Positions 13,675 through 27,359 are shown, counted from the first letter of the stretch. The stretch is DNA of 64,000 nt from Cyanoderma ruficeps (GCA_008694505.1 VZDJ01007753.1:11934579-11998578), one strand, 5' to 3'. The notes: generated by a model from the letters alone, not told the origin. Numbers and translations are program-made.

Positions 13675-13880
13675 AACATCCTGTGACAAAGAATTCCATG
13701 GCTTGACTCTAGGCTGGATGAAGAAATACCTCTTGGTGTTTTGATCCTGTCACTAACTTTTTTTTTTCCTAAGTCTCTTCCATTGCAGTAATGGAAGATT
13801 TGGTGACTAACCCAGACCAACCATTGTTGTTTAAGCCCTTGTCCTATGTTCCCTCAGGCTTTTCTTTTTGGGCAATGGAG
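13675..13880 (-). mobile_element. Probable ancient CR1-family LINE fragment
   Basis: The stretch containing GAATTCCATGGCTTGACT, then GATGAAGAAATACCTCTTGG, follows the layout of the antisense of the 3' coding part of CR1/L3-type LINEs, where 'agaattccacagcttaa...' and 'tgaagaaataccttc...' occur in this order. The same part in the younger copy at the end of the window reads 'AGCAAAGAAGTTCTTCCTCA'. Divergence is high and there is no open frame, so the boundaries are approximate. Family placement is by recollection of the consensus, not by alignment. Confidence 0.42.
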
Positions 13881-14117
13881 GACACAACATTTCATAGCAG
13901 GGTCTGTAGGTGACTTACCTGGTGGGGAGCCAGGGAACTCAGTGAGGGGACCCCAATTTAATACATAGTCATACCTTACTGCCTTACACACTCTCTAATT
14001 TTGGGGGTTTGTCTTCATTGCTGTTTTCCTTATTAAAATGTAAGAGTAATTTTAAACAGAAAGTAAATAGATGCACTTTCCATAATGTGAAGGAATTCAA
14101 AAGTTACCAGCTTTCTC

Positions 14118-14220
14118 TGTTTTTTTGCTGTTTGTTTGGTTTTTTTGTTTAGTATTTTGTGTTTGTGTTTTGGGGTCTGGGTTTTTTGTTGTTGTTGTTG
14201 TTATTGGGTTTTTTTTTTTG
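14118..14220. repeat. T-rich low-complexity tract with (GTT)n
   Basis: About 100 bases are dominated by T with interspersed G, including five GTT units near 14,187-14,201 and a terminal T run. Read on the minus strand it is A-rich. It could be the remnant of a poly(A) tail, but no retrocopy is visible beside it. Confidence 0.75.
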
Positions 14221-16413
14221 ATGTGTTTAGTGAAAAGGACTGCAACTCCAAGTAATGGCATTTCTCCCTTCATGATGAACTGGTTCTAAGACTGTGGTCA
14301 AAGCTTGGCTTTCACCAGACTAGCCGTCAGGGGATACACAACAGGCAGAAGGAAATAATCATGTAGTCCCAGAGGGTTCCTTAACACGTGGAGGCTCAGA
14401 CAAGGAGATCAGGCTTTGGGAATAATGACTGGGAGAATGCTGTCAGGGAAGGAGATGCCGACATCGGCACCATGTGGCTGACAGACTAGAGACAATTCAG
14501 GTCCAGCAAAGAGCAAAAGGCTTCCTATAAACATAAAATAAAATCTGTGAAGGCAAGGAAAGGATTCCACTCTCAGGCTCTCTGGGGATCTTTTCAAGAG
14601 AGCACTCAAGACCTTTCCAGATTTTGAGCTGTTCTTTGATAGTTGACATAAAACTAAAGGCACCCAATTCTTCCAGAAAGCATTAGGAGAAGCAAAGACC
14701 TGACATCTATTACCTGAATGCATCAGGACCATGTTAACTGGGCAGCAACCTTGTACCTTCTAAGATGGGGAAACCTTCCCCAAGGAGGATTTTGTGACAG
14801 TCTTGCACTGTTGGATTTGATCTCATGAGAATACATATGAGCAGCCTGCAGTTATTGTGGGGCCTTGGGCTGTCAGCAAGGCTTGGAGAAAGAGGTTAGC
14901 CTGCTGAAGGCTTAGTTCTTCCTTTCTTCTACAGGGAGAAGAAATCAGCAAAGACAAAACGGATATTCAAGTCAGACAGGGGAGGCCTGCAGATGAGCAG
15001 CATCCCAGCAAACTGCTGAAGGGTTCTCATTTCTGAATCCAGCCAGGAAAGTGGAGATTTTTTGACACTTTAAAAGCCCTCCTTTCCTGTGGGCTTCAGA
15101 AGTGCTGGTCTATGAAGGGTGATGGATGGGTATCATATAGGAAAAGAGGCTCAGCAGTAAAGGGGAAGCCCAGAGGAACGTTGTGGCTTCAGTCACAACT
15201 TTCATCTACACAGTCTGGCTCAATGCAGGGTCACACTCAGATAAAGGAGATGTGTGAGAGACAGCAAATGAACAAGATTTCTGGATGACAGTTTACCCAC
15301 CCTTAGGGACAGCTGTTACTTAACAGTAGTTATAACCTCAGTGTTGTGATAAATACTGGAGCAGCTTCTTGGAAGGGGAACAGACTGCCTGCAGTAACTA
15401 CTAAGAGCCTTAATAGTGCCATCACAGAGCTGCAGTTACAGCTGAGCTGAGAGCTTGGGGTGTTTTTAACATTAACAATGTAAAAATTTCATCTGAATTG
15501 CTGTTAGCACTGAAAATATTTATTGTTTTTTGGCTTATGTGTATGTTGCCTTACTTACTGGGAACTGCACTGAGAGTTCTTCACATCCACACTCAGCTCT
15601 ACAGATGGGACATCCCACTAATCTGAGACGAGACTACAGATTCTATGATGACCTTACAGCAAGCTTTGATGATGAGTAACTGAAAACATTGACTCTAAAA
15701 TGTGAAGAGTGGCTTTTGATAGCTCACTGAAGTTTCTATTGCAATTTTTACTTTAGAAAAAATGCCTTATTTTTGACTGAAAGCCCCAAACTTCATTTGT
15801 TCAGACATTTTCCTTTCTAAAGAAAATTTGAAATTGTCCAGAAATGCACAGGCAAGAATTTTAAGGAGAGCTGGTATTTTTTAGAAAATAAATTAATGTA
15901 AGGAGGGAAAAAATACCAACACAGAAGCCTTTCTGTAGGCAAGCATAGATTTTCTGAACACACATCCAAAAAAAACCCCTTTATAAAATATTTCCCAATT
16001 TGAGCAATGCTGTATTTTGACAGTTGTAATTATAATGGCCTGCAGCCTTTGACTTTTCCTTCATGGAGCCTTTGCTGCTAATGCAGAACTGATTTAGGGT
16101 CTGGGGTCCCTTCCAGCAGCTGACTCTGATTAGATCTTGTTTCCGGCAGCAGGAGTGAGTCGTAAATGACCAGGTAGCCCAAGACAGGCAGGAGGAAGCC
16201 TCTCAATGCATGACTAGAGCACAGAGAGGAATGGTAACTTGGGTCAGCTCAAACGGAAACAAGAACACAGGTACTGTCTTGGTTTTCCAAAGTCCAGTGG
16301 ATGTAGATGACTTGGGTTTTATAAGACAGGTTTGATGGAAGCAGCTGGTATCCCTCTGACTTGAAGCCTCCCTTTCTCTCCTCTGCCTTTGCTTTGACAC
16401 CACCCTGCCCCCC

Positions 16414-16414
<1 letters not shown>

Positions 16415-16456
<42 letters not shown>
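16415..16456. repeat. (AC)21 microsatellite
   Basis: An uninterrupted run of 21 AC dinucleotides. It produces the valine-cysteine repeats seen in three overlapping minus-strand frames, which are therefore not genes. Length and purity make it a likely polymorphic marker. Confidence 0.97.
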
Positions 16457-16460
<4 letters not shown>

Positions 16461-18499
16461 TGAGCCCTCTTTGGGTAGCGTGGGGGTTCCTGTGCTGTTG
16501 CCATGCATCAGGCAGAGGAAGGAGGATGACCTGAGTACGGATCGTAGGTACCTGCCTTCTTTGCAAATGGTGCTTGACCTGAGCCTTTACTGTTGAGTTC
16601 TGCCCCTGACTGAAGCCGGGAGCCTGGGGGCACTCTGGCCTCAGGGTCTGTCATGTCCACCCCTCTCAGATAAGCTGGTTGCTGACATTTCCTTACTGTA
16701 GCTCAGGAAAAGAAGGTTTCTGAACCCTCTTGGGCTGAAGCGTTTCAGACTTTAATGACTTGAGTCTGTGGAACAGAAGCAATAAAGATGTGGGAGAGAA
16801 GGAGGGGAAGCAAACTCTCTCTCAAAGGTACCAAAGTGTGTAACACCTCGTAAAGCAGTGGGAACTGGAGCTCAGAAAGTTATTGGAATCAAGACTTTCA
16901 TCTCCTGTCAATAAAGCGTTATCAGCACCGAGCCCAATTTTCAGCTCTTAATTCCAGATGTGCACATTGGAACTTCATGCCTCTTCTCATGCTGAAACCT
17001 GCAGTTAAGTTCAGGCCCCAGGGCAGATGGAAGGTAAACTAGAACACAGAATAGGTCTTTCCACTTGTGTCCAAATTCAGGAGCATTAGCGTATGCCCAA
17101 GATTTAATCCCTACTTTCCTGGGTTCCAGTCAGGACAAAAGGCTGTGACCTTGAAATATTCCCTTGATGAGGGAGAACTAACTGGCTGAATTAATAGGAA
17201 AGGCCATGAGCTATGGCTTCTTTCAGGTCTAGAAAGAGAGAAGCCATTCAATTTCCTGGACAATCTGAAGCCTTTCACATGGAAAAATTATTTTAACAAA
17301 GACAACTGGCTACATCTTCTCTCCAGAGGGATCATAGTATGGACAGAATCGAAACCATACATTTACATAATATTGTGGCATAGTCCAGAAGAGATGGAGA
17401 CAACACCTCACAGTCTTTACTGCCTTTTACTCATTCTTCCATTGCCTCTTGGTGGAAACACAGCCATGCTAACTAGAAGCCTCTCCTGCTCCTCCCTTCC
17501 AAACTCATCCTGCAACTCAATCCTGAGAACCCAAATGTCATAAACCATAATTAGTGAGCTGAATTTTTTATGCCAGAAGGCAGCAAATATTGTCACCATT
17601 GAACTACAAGTGAGGACCATGAGGATGGAAATATTCTAGTACTGTTCAACTGGGGTACAGGTTATAGCTAATCCCCACTGCCTCTGAAAGTAGCAATTTA
17701 CTGCCTAATTTTATTCACCACTAGTTGACTATATTGCTCCATGAGTGTTAGCTGACGTGCTCACACAGCAGCAAGAAGGACACCCCACATGCTCATGTCC
17801 TGCCTTACTTTAGAGAGAGGGTTTGAGAGATGTGCAGCTCAGGTGGGAATCACACAGTGGCTGAGTTCATTGACAATAACAAGAATATGTCACTTGGATG
17901 TCTTCACTGTGCCAAACATGCCCATCACCTGTGCCTCAGGAGACCTCAGGGCACACTTTGGCTCTCTACTGATTGTGCTTTGAGATCTGTGTTTGAAGTC
18001 ACAACAAAAGCAGACAAAATCTCAGTGGGCCAAGGATAAGAGTTGCACAAAGCACTTTTGGCAGCCACTTTACATAATGAATAAGATAATTAAATATAGT
18101 GGCTTTCGGGGTAAATGAAAGAGTAGTGCTTTTTTCTTTTAGTCTCAGTCATATATTTGCCAAGGAACAATGAGAGAACAGGCAGCTCCCTTCAGTGACA
18201 GACATATTTTTGCAATCAAGCATACAGGCATCAGAGATATTCCTGTATAAAATCCATGCTAAATTCTCAGGGAACAGGGAATCCGGAAGAAAAAAAGGCA
18301 AAGGGAGAAAAGATAAGAAAGAGAAAATAACAGAGAAATCCCTCTTGTGATTTGCAGTAAGTCTTCATGTTCAAAGTGAAAGCAATAGAAACACTAAACA
18401 TTTTATAGTGCAGCTTCATTTGTTTAGGCTTCCCTACTGAGCATTAAATTTTATGGTACTTTAAAGAGTGCTTGATAGTTTTGTAAAGCCCTGCATTAA

Positions 18500-18536
18500 A
18501 CACACACGTACACACACATGTGCATGCGCACATGCA
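18500..18536. repeat. Alternating purine-pyrimidine tract (Z-DNA prone)
   Basis: For 37 bases purines and pyrimidines alternate without a break, mixing AC/GT, AT and CG steps around a central GTGCATGCGC. This is the sequence pattern known to favour left-handed Z-DNA. It is more complex than a simple (CA)n repeat. Confidence 0.75.
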
Positions 18537-21500
18537 GCCTTAACAACCTCAGCATCCTGTAGTGGCCCAGTACATTCTAATTTTACACTGTGAACTTAAT
18601 GCAAGGCATCAGAAAACACCTTGCTAGGAGAGAAGTGTTTGATGTTGGAGAGAGGAGCAGAAGGAGAGAGTTTGGAAGGAGGCAAACAAGGGCCAATGGA
18701 GCCTGCCCCAGTGCTGTTCCCAGCAGTCTGATGAGAGCCTGTTCTCATCAGTGGGGCAGCCAGCCTTGTGTGTGCTATCCACAGGAGGTTTGTCTTTCCC
18801 TGGGTTGTCATCACATGCATGTGCCTTGCAGCCAGTCCTCCCCACGCACACAGATGTTTGCGCTGGTTTGCAGTGAGCAGGGTGGAAGGTGCAGTTGTGC
18901 AGCAAAGCGTGGGGCACACAGAGGGCTCCAGGTGGAGAGCATGCTCTGTTGACAGACTATCAGATGGATGAACATATTATCTGGACGCCGAGGAGACTCT
19001 CAGGAGCTAGCCTGGCTTCCCCTGCACCCAGACGTATTTGGATATATTGGAAGGAACTAGCACCCTTCAAAGGATTTCCTTTCATGTGCCTCACACCACA
19101 CTCCCTCCATACCTTCTGCCAAAGCTGTGATGGACTTCTCATGTGATGAGACAGAGTAATGAGGGAGGTCTTAAGCAGGTCTGAGGCTCCAAAAAACTTC
19201 AAGGATATGCTGAAGGCACTGAAGAACTGTGCTTCCTTGGAAACACCTAATCCCCTTCAGATGAGAAGCTCCAACCTGTGTGACCCTAGAGCCATGAATC
19301 ACCCACAAAAGCTTGACTCCCAGCACGCTTGATTGTCAGCTTAGCAGTGGAAAAAGGGCTTTATGCTTTTCACTCAGGAATATTCTGTCTGCTTAGGACT
19401 TCAGAGGAAGACCATTTATCAACAACTTTTTTTACCCCAACTTCTCTCTATGACAGTCTGAGCTTCTGACTGTGACAAGAAGGTGAATGTCAAGCTGTGG
19501 GTACAGATAATGCCACGTTGCCTATCATGGGCTGTTTCTTGAACTCCTCTAGTTCTCCCAGCCAGCTCTGACAAATGGGAAGCTGTTGGTCCAAGCAAGC
19601 AGAGTTGTTTTTTTCACGCTGCATCTACTGTTGTACATGTTTCTAAGAAGAAAGAGAGCATGGAAATGTCTGCTGTGAGAACCAAGTGTTTTTTCTGGCT
19701 CTAGCTGCAGATTACAGCTGTGTCTAGGTGCAGCTTAAGAAGTGGCACTTCACAAGATGTCACTCTGTGCCCCATGGTGGCTACATAGCAATTTGTATTG
19801 CATTGTGTGCACATAGAGCTGTGGTCTTGTGCACAGACAGCTGTGGCCTTCTGCCCTACTCAGCTGCAGAGAAGAATTGACAACGGAGCCTTATGCATGT
19901 GCTGTGCAAGACCATGGAGGGCTCTGGCCACCAATCTGGCCAGGTGAAGGCCTGCCCTGCAGCCTAGTACCTGGGAGGGGAGTGTGGGTGCAGACAGCTG
20001 TAGCAGATATGCTGCAAACAACAGTCCATGAGCTGCCACATGAACATCTTACGATGTAGCAAAAAGTGGGACAGGGCAGAACAGCACAGAGGTAAACTGG
20101 GAGCATGTTTTTCTTTCTTGTTTTACTTCCCAAATGATATAACCACTTCACTGAGATCACAGGCTGGCCCTCCTACACAGACAGATACTCAGCTGCATTA
20201 TGGCTTTTTGCTGCTCCATTCCTCAATGCCAACATCTACCAACCAGCCTGGCCAAGCCAACCCAGGAGTCCAGGCTCTTTATCCCTCCTGTGTTCAGCTC
20301 CTCTGAAGGGCAACTAGAGCATTTTAGTGCAGTTTCAGCTCTGCATTGTGCCATGCCAAGACATCACTTACTCTTCACATCTGCCACCAGAAATTTTTTG
20401 ATTTTTAACAAACTGTCAACAGGACAGTGAATTTACACAGGGGTTTTTCTTTTTCAAACACCTCCTAAGGAGAAGAACCCAAAGACTCTGGGAAGGTCAG
20501 GTTCCCTGAAAGCCATGTGCTTTAGGCAAGGACAGTCAAGTTAATTTCCTTGGTTGTCCTTGCAACTTAAGAAGCTAAAGGTGAAATTTAAATAGCAAAG
20601 ATGAGTTATATAGATTTAGAACATGCATATTCTTTTTTTTGTAAGCATTTGCCATATTTAGGGGAGGTTTCCAATAGCCTAGTAAAGGTGCTTAATACCT
20701 AGTTTCTAGTGACTCAATTAACTTTGATTTTAATTGTGTAAGTTAAACAACAGTATGCCTGAATTGTCCTTCAAAAGTAGTATTTTGAGCACCGAGAGAG
20801 AGATATCATGCAGAGGGAATCATGCTATGGTGATATAGTATGGGAATGTGTCTTATCACCTTTTGCTCATGCAGTATGAGTTGGACTGAATTGGCACTGG
20901 TGTGCTGATTGGCTCCTAACTCTAAGGCAAAGCAGATTTTGAAACCAGGACCAAGTAAACTAGGATCAAGACCTGGGTTATAAGCAAGGAAAAATTAAGC
21001 CAGCCTAATTAACCAGGGTCTACCTCCAGTTAAAACTGTCCCCACACACATGAAACAATTCAGCCTCACCAAGCAAGAGGCCTGAGCCTCATGTCCATGC
21101 CACAGCATGGCAAAGCACATATCCTCACATAGTCCTGGCTGCCTCAGCAAGCCTACAGCAAAAATCATGGCTCTCAAGAACTCCATTTGGCTGCTCCCCT
21201 CACAGACTTTACTGTCTTTGGGAACCCACCACAGAGCAGTACAAATTATGCAGATAGGGAAGCTTTTAAAAACATGCTTCTAATTATTCAGGTGCCTGGA
21301 CAAGAGCCTCATACTTTTACGTATGGTACAAATGACTTGTCTTTTTCTTGGGGCCCTCTTTTTTTCTTCTTTGTCTATTTTTATTTCTTAGTCTTGCTGT
21401 CTTTCCTGTAAAAGAGAACTGGGGGGGCTGTTTAAACATCATTAAAGCCAACTACTTCTCACAAAATATGTGCTTGAAGGAATAACCCCATTGCACTGGG

Positions 21501-22280
21501 GACAAATAGATCCTGGTCCCAGAGCTGTCATCACAACCATATGCTTTTTACTGTGTCTCTGAATGGATTCGTCCCAAGGTGAACACAGTAATGCTTTAAA
21601 GTATTGCATTTGTTAAGTATTCTGTCAGGAGTGTAAATCAGAACAGGTCAGCATGGTTTCTGCTGGACAGGCAAGATCCTAGCAGGCTCCTAGAGCCTCA
21701 CAAATGCCAGTCGTGGGGACAGAACATTGCACCACATCCCCTCCTTGCTGGTGAGGAGGAGCTCAGGCCCAGCTTATGGGAGGATATTCCCAAACTAGTG
21801 CTCATGAGCCCTGCCAGGGTCATGAATCCAGACAAAGGTAAGGGCTGCAATCCTACTAGTGAGGACAGAAACAAAGTAAAACAAAACAAAGGCCATGGGA
21901 TCACTAGCATAATGTGTTTTCTAGATAGGCTCCTCAAGGCTGACTTGCACAAATTTAGTCATCCCTTGAAGGACAGTGCCTACTTCTTGTGGGCTTGTGC
22001 TTCTTCTGGGAGCCATAGCAGCATGGGCACCTAAGTATTTCAAGTCTGGCAAAGCCAGTCTGTGCCTAAACTTCACCACGTCATTTAAACTTCAGGATGT
22101 GGCTGCTGGGCATTACCAGAAAGAAGTAGCCACAAAATCCGAACTTTCCCCAAGTTTGGGAGTACTCAGATCACTGCATTCACTTCAGTTTCCTCTCTGG
22201 CTTTGTCTGGGAATGTTTGTGCCAGCAACCTACAGAAGAAAATGAAGTCCATTGCACACAGATGCTTGGCCAGCTCTCAG

Positions 22281-22440
22281 TAATGAAACACGTCTTTATC
22301 GTCCACAATTTTTGATTTAAGGACGGGGCAAAACTGCCCACAGTTTGCAGAGAAAATAAAATATATAAAAAAAGAAGCAAGCCTCAGTGCTTAGGTTGTG
22401 AAATGCAGCTTCCTCGGGACAATAAAGACGTGTTTCATTA
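22281..22440. repeat. 24-bp near-perfect inverted repeat, 112-bp spacer
   Basis: The left arm (22,281-22,304, TAATGAAACACGTCTTTAT followed by CGTCC) and the right arm (22,417-22,440) are reverse complements at 23 of 24 positions. The single difference (C versus T in sense) would still allow a G:U pair in one RNA orientation. The spacer is 112 bases and AT-rich, and the arms share no terminal duplications typical of a DNA transposon. No coding frame uses the region. It could be a hairpin-forming element, a short inverted duplication, or the trace of a small non-autonomous transposon. Confidence 0.85.
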
Positions 22441-23892
22441 TGGAAAGTGGCCGACCATCTGTGTGTTTTTGCCTCGTATCCCTCAGATCTGGGAAGTAAC
22501 ACGGCCAGTTTTGCACTCACTTCACTGACTGTAACTGTGCTGACATGTCTGACTTTGTAAACATTGCCAGCATTTTCAGAGTGAAGACCACATGCCTCCC
22601 GCTCCTCTGGGCACATTCGTCCCGAGGGGCACAGGGAGCCCTGCCGCTTCCCCTCCTGCGGGCAGGGACATTTGGCACGTCATCTGTCTGTTATGAGTTG
22701 CTCTGAAGGACTGTTCCCTGTGTGACTGGCAGCCTCTGGCATGGCTGGAATCATCTCAGAGGAGCAATACTCATTCTGTTTGCAGGGCGAGGTGTGACAC
22801 CTTGGGACAAAGACAGACGGTGCTTTGCTGCTGAAATCCTGCTGTGCCTCCGTGCATCCTGCTCCACTGTTTGCTCTGCTCAGACTGCTTTTCAAGCAAG
22901 GGCTTGCTGGACAGATGCACGTGGAGCTGGATGTTTCCTGTCTGTACACAGTATATGGCAATGGCAGTAAAGGTGCCCCAGTTGCCCCAGGCACTGCCTA
23001 AAGCTGCCCAGTCATTGCCCGGCCCTTGCCTTGCTTGCTGACGCTGCCTGGCAGGGACAGCCAGCTTGAAGTGAGACTTTCCAAGCTGTGGATGCTTCTG
23101 CCGGCATGCCTGGGCAGACCTGTGCTTGGCTGCTTTTGCTGAGGAATAGAGTAAAAGGCGTCCAACACAGGAAAATATGGTGCTTCCCTCTCAGATGCTG
23201 CTTTTTCATATCGGTCACTGCACCTGACCTGTGGGGACTGGCTGGAAAAGGATCAGTGCCCCCACCATGATATCCAGCCAGAGCCATAGATGCTTAGTCA
23301 AACAGAACTTGTGTGGTTGCAGCAATGGGCAGGGTGGTGCTGGAGGAGGCTGCCATGGGATGGGGTGGGAAGGCTGCTTTTTGTGTGAAGAGTGGGATAG
23401 AATGGAGGGTGAGATGTCCCAGGGCTGGCTCCATTTTGGGGTCAGGTTATTCTTGACATGGTTTTCACCTCTCATATCTCACCTTTTGAAGGCCAAACCA
23501 GCGTGCAGATCATTGGCCTTTACATTTTCAAACATATCCTTTTATGTTTCCTGTTCACTGTGCAGTCCACCTCTGATGTTTCCAATGGCTACCCAAGTGC
23601 CAAGGCTGTCACTGGTTAGGAAAATACTGTTTCAGTTTCAGAAGTGACAGAGGTCTGGGAAGAGTAAGAGTTTATACCTACCCAATGTGATTAAAGATGT
23701 ACCAAAACCTACTCAGGCTGCTCCAAAAGCTATCAAAGACAGCATAATGACTTCAGCTGTGACCACCAGCCTTCAGATCAGGTCCTAAATGAAGCCATGT
23801 GAACTATAGGTGGTCAGAAGAAACAGCTCTAAGTGCATAATGGGCCAAAGATGACATTTTCTGAACAGCAGGTGAACTTATTTTAAAAAAAC

Positions 23893-23939
23893 GAGGAGAG
23901 GAGAGGAGAGGAGAGGAGAGGAGAGGAGAGGAGAGGAGA
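23893..23939. repeat. (GGAGA)n pentanucleotide microsatellite
   Basis: About nine tandem copies of a five-base purine unit, uninterrupted. On the minus strand it encodes a serine/proline/leucine repeat inside a 77-codon frame, which is an artefact. Confidence 0.95.
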
Positions 23940-25305
23940 CATGGCCAGAAGAGCAGAACAACATAGGTTCCCTCTGTGTCTCTTCTGAATGGCTCAAAAA
24001 GAGTCATACAGCACCAGGAGCCCTCATCTCTAAACATGATACAAGGAGCTGATATTGGTGTTTACACAGTCATTTTAGGGAAGAAAGAGAGTTTAATTTC
24101 AACAGCACCCCACCTACAAGTGTGCCTGGACATCATTATTGGCAGGTGCATGCAATCACAAAAACACCAATCAAATAATAGAAACATTAAGTTTCAGCTC
24201 AAGATCAAAAGAAAGAACCAAAACTTCTACCCTGGCTCAGCCTGATGTGTCAGCCACATGCCTCAATACCTATAGCTTCAAGATCACTCATTCCTCCAAG
24301 GCACATATGTTCAGCTCTCTAGGAAAGCTAAAGAATTTCTTGTCCTGGGCCCCCACCTGTAAAATCAGTCAGCAGCAGCATTCCTGGGAGCAATGCAATG
24401 AAACCAAGCTTGGGGAAATCTCTGGATGGTGAGGTCTTGTAAAGGGCTATATATAAAGCCCCAGGAGCAGCCCAGCTCAGGTAAGCAATACTGGTGAGCA
24501 GATGTCCAGCCGTGCCTGCAGAGGGTTTGCAATACCCCTTTGGGGATGGAGAGGGTTGAGCACGAGAGTCAGGGACAGATGAGTGACAAGGCAGCATTAT
24601 TAAAAGTGGGAGAGATGATAACATGACTGATCAAAAATAAATCTCCTTCCAAGGCTGGGGTCACCTGCCCATCATTTAGCTAATTTTAAAACCAGATTAT
24701 ATAAGGAGTTGAAGAAGACATGGCCTGGATCAATCCTTCATTGGGTTCCCAGAGAAAAGCTTGAGATAGGATTTAATAGCTTTTTCCCCCCAGTTCTAAT
24801 TTCCATAAAGTGGAAGCCTTTGTTTCTGCCAAAACCAGCACGCAAGATTTCTTTGAAATTCTTGGCTAAATATTCCTCTCTTTGCACCAGGAGAAGCATG
24901 GATTTAATTCCACAGCAATCACTGAAGCACACCCAGGGCCTCTGGTGTTCAGGCCTGGCTGATGTCCCCATCATGTCCTCTGTTCCAGCCTTCATCCAGA
25001 CACTGCTGTGCACTGAGCAGCTGCCCTGCCACCCAGGAAAAGTTGGTCTCTGTGTCTGTCAGGCTACAGTATAATGTTTTATTCTTTCTAAACTAACTAG
25101 TTGCTGGACCACTAAAACTGGCATTTTAGAGTCACTAAATTGTAGCTGCATGGCATGGTGCACCCAGACAAGCAAGGGAAAAAAGCAAAGAGAGCAAGGG
25201 ATTTGTGCACACAGTGTCCAGGTCAACAGTGGTTTATTAGGTCCCATTAACCATATGGTCATGATTATAATAAAAGTCTGAGTTATGGCCAGTGACATGT
25301 GCAAA

Positions 25306-25330
25306 CCCCCCCCCCCCCCTTCNCCCCCCT
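25306..25330. repeat. Poly(C) tract with an ambiguous base
   Basis: Fourteen C residues (25,306-25,319) are followed by TTC, an N at 25,323 and another C run. The N is most likely a sequencing failure in the homopolymer, so the true tract length is uncertain. Confidence 0.9.
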
Positions 25331-27359
25331 TCAAAAGCCAATATATATATGATGGGTGTAGATTCAATGTGAACACAGACCTATATCACAGGAGTTTTTT
25401 AACCCTTTCTGGTCTCTAGGGGAAAGGAAGAAAGACATGAACACAACCAGACTATATCTGATAACTCTCCAGGTCAGCAAAGCCTATCAAAAAATAGAAT
25501 CTCTCCTGTTATTGCTTTTCTTTTCTTCAAGGGTTTGCTGTAGCTTCTTTGGCTGGGAGGCCATTCTTACACCATCAGGCCCCAAAAATTAAGATATTCT
25601 TCCCTTTTGAGGGGGCTCAGCTCCATCTGCCTTGTGAAGAGCCTGAGTGGTTCTTCTAAGCCGAGCATAATTTGCCTGTGCATATTCCTGAGCTGTTTTG
25701 TAATGGCATAACTCTGGACTGAAACACCTGCATGCTGACCCTTGCGGGTGTGAAAATATTCTTGATGCTGTGAAGACATCCCATTTCTTTAGTACCACTC
25801 ATGTAGAGTGCCCACAGTATTCTGCTGGCATTGTAATGATTGGACATGTGAGATGCAAAGGCTCTTTAACTATTTCATGGGTCAAAGAGCCAAGGTAAAA
25901 ACAGGCACTGGCTAATGTAAGTGATAACACTGGAGAAAGAGCCAGAAAGAAAATTCAGACATCATCAGTAGAAAGAAGTAGAAAAAAATTCAGAGTTACT
26001 TTACTGGCCAGGCCATAAAAAGCAACAGTAAAAAGGAATATACAATTTAAAAAAAATCATTTTAGTCATTGCAGAAGTTATTAACCCCTGGAATGAAATT
26101 TAAATGTGCTACTTTTTGCTTAGATGTGCCTTTGAAACGGAAAGTCCAAACTGGCTGTGCAGGGCAGTGGCTCCTCCTGGGCTCCTCCTGCACAGTCCTA
26201 CGTGGCAGCCAGCAGCAGGTCTGCGGCTTCGTGTCCTGCAGCTGCAGGAGGCTGGGACAAGGCCCTTTACCCTCAGCCTCCCACAGCTACAGACAGGGGG
26301 CACAGAGGCCTGGAGGCCCACACAGAACCCATGGCCAGCCCAGCACCATCCCTCCAGCCACTGATGCTTCCAAGCCCTCTGCAGAGGTCATGGTACCGGC
26401 AGCTCTGCCATGCTGAGTCTGGCTCTTTGCCTCAAGGTCTCAGAGTCTGTGAGACAGCTCCAATGAAACCCACACCCTGTCCTGTGTTTCCAAATGATTA
26501 ATTTGCTGAAGAGGTGATCTTCTCTCAGTGCTCCTTCCTTAGCCTATGTGTTAACATCTTGTCCTCCTGCGTGAACATACACCAGGCAGATCTCCAGCTC
26601 TTGTAAACTGGGACATGTCTGGAGACATCTCACCCTAGTTATGCCCTTTGACCATAAACAATGATATTATAAAAGATATTTCCATTTCCTGGCTCTGGGG
26701 AGAATCTAAATTTAACTCTTCACCGTTTGGATACACCATCACTAAGGCATGGAAGGACTCTCCTGCCTCTGTGTCACTGTTAAGGGCTCATCTGACAAGC
26801 AATAGAGTTTGTGCCCTGATCCCTTGATCAGGGTTGGAGTGAGGCTGGTGGCAGATAGCAGGCACCAAGGCACAGAAGGTCACTGCAGGCAGGGGAGCAG
26901 TGGCTGTGGTGACTGTTGAGGAAGACCTGGAATTTGGGAAAAATTATAACTACAGCAGTGGTCAATATGTGAAGCCCCCTGGGGACTGTACCCAGGTCTG
27001 TTCTCTCCTCAGGCATCTTAGCAGTCTGCAAAGAAAACACTACAGCCAAACAATTCCCAGAGTGCCTCCATCATGCCTAAACCATGTACCTATCCATCCT
27101 CTCTCCCAGTGTGGCTGCATGCTCGGCCTCAGCCCAAAGTCACGCAAAACTCAGCTGTTAGCACTTATCTGAGCACCCCCTCCTGACACACAACCCACCC
27201 ATCCCCTCCCTTCAGCAGCTTCCTAAATCTCTGTCCAGAGGAGTGATTTGCCTCGGGGACTTCAGCTCTCTTGGAGAAAAGGTCCTGGTCAAGAGCTCGG
27301 CTCACCTTTCCATCATGGGGAGCTGGAGAGTTTCAGACAGCAAATCCTAGGACATAAAT

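Noticed and set aside
13914..13924. Strong donor on the minus strand (CCAG|GTAAGTCA)
   Set aside because: No acceptor of comparable strength lies within a normal exon length on that strand, so it is treated as an isolated decoy.
16203..16566. Minus-strand frames with long valine-cysteine repeats
   Set aside because: They are translations of the (AC)21 microsatellite in different frames.
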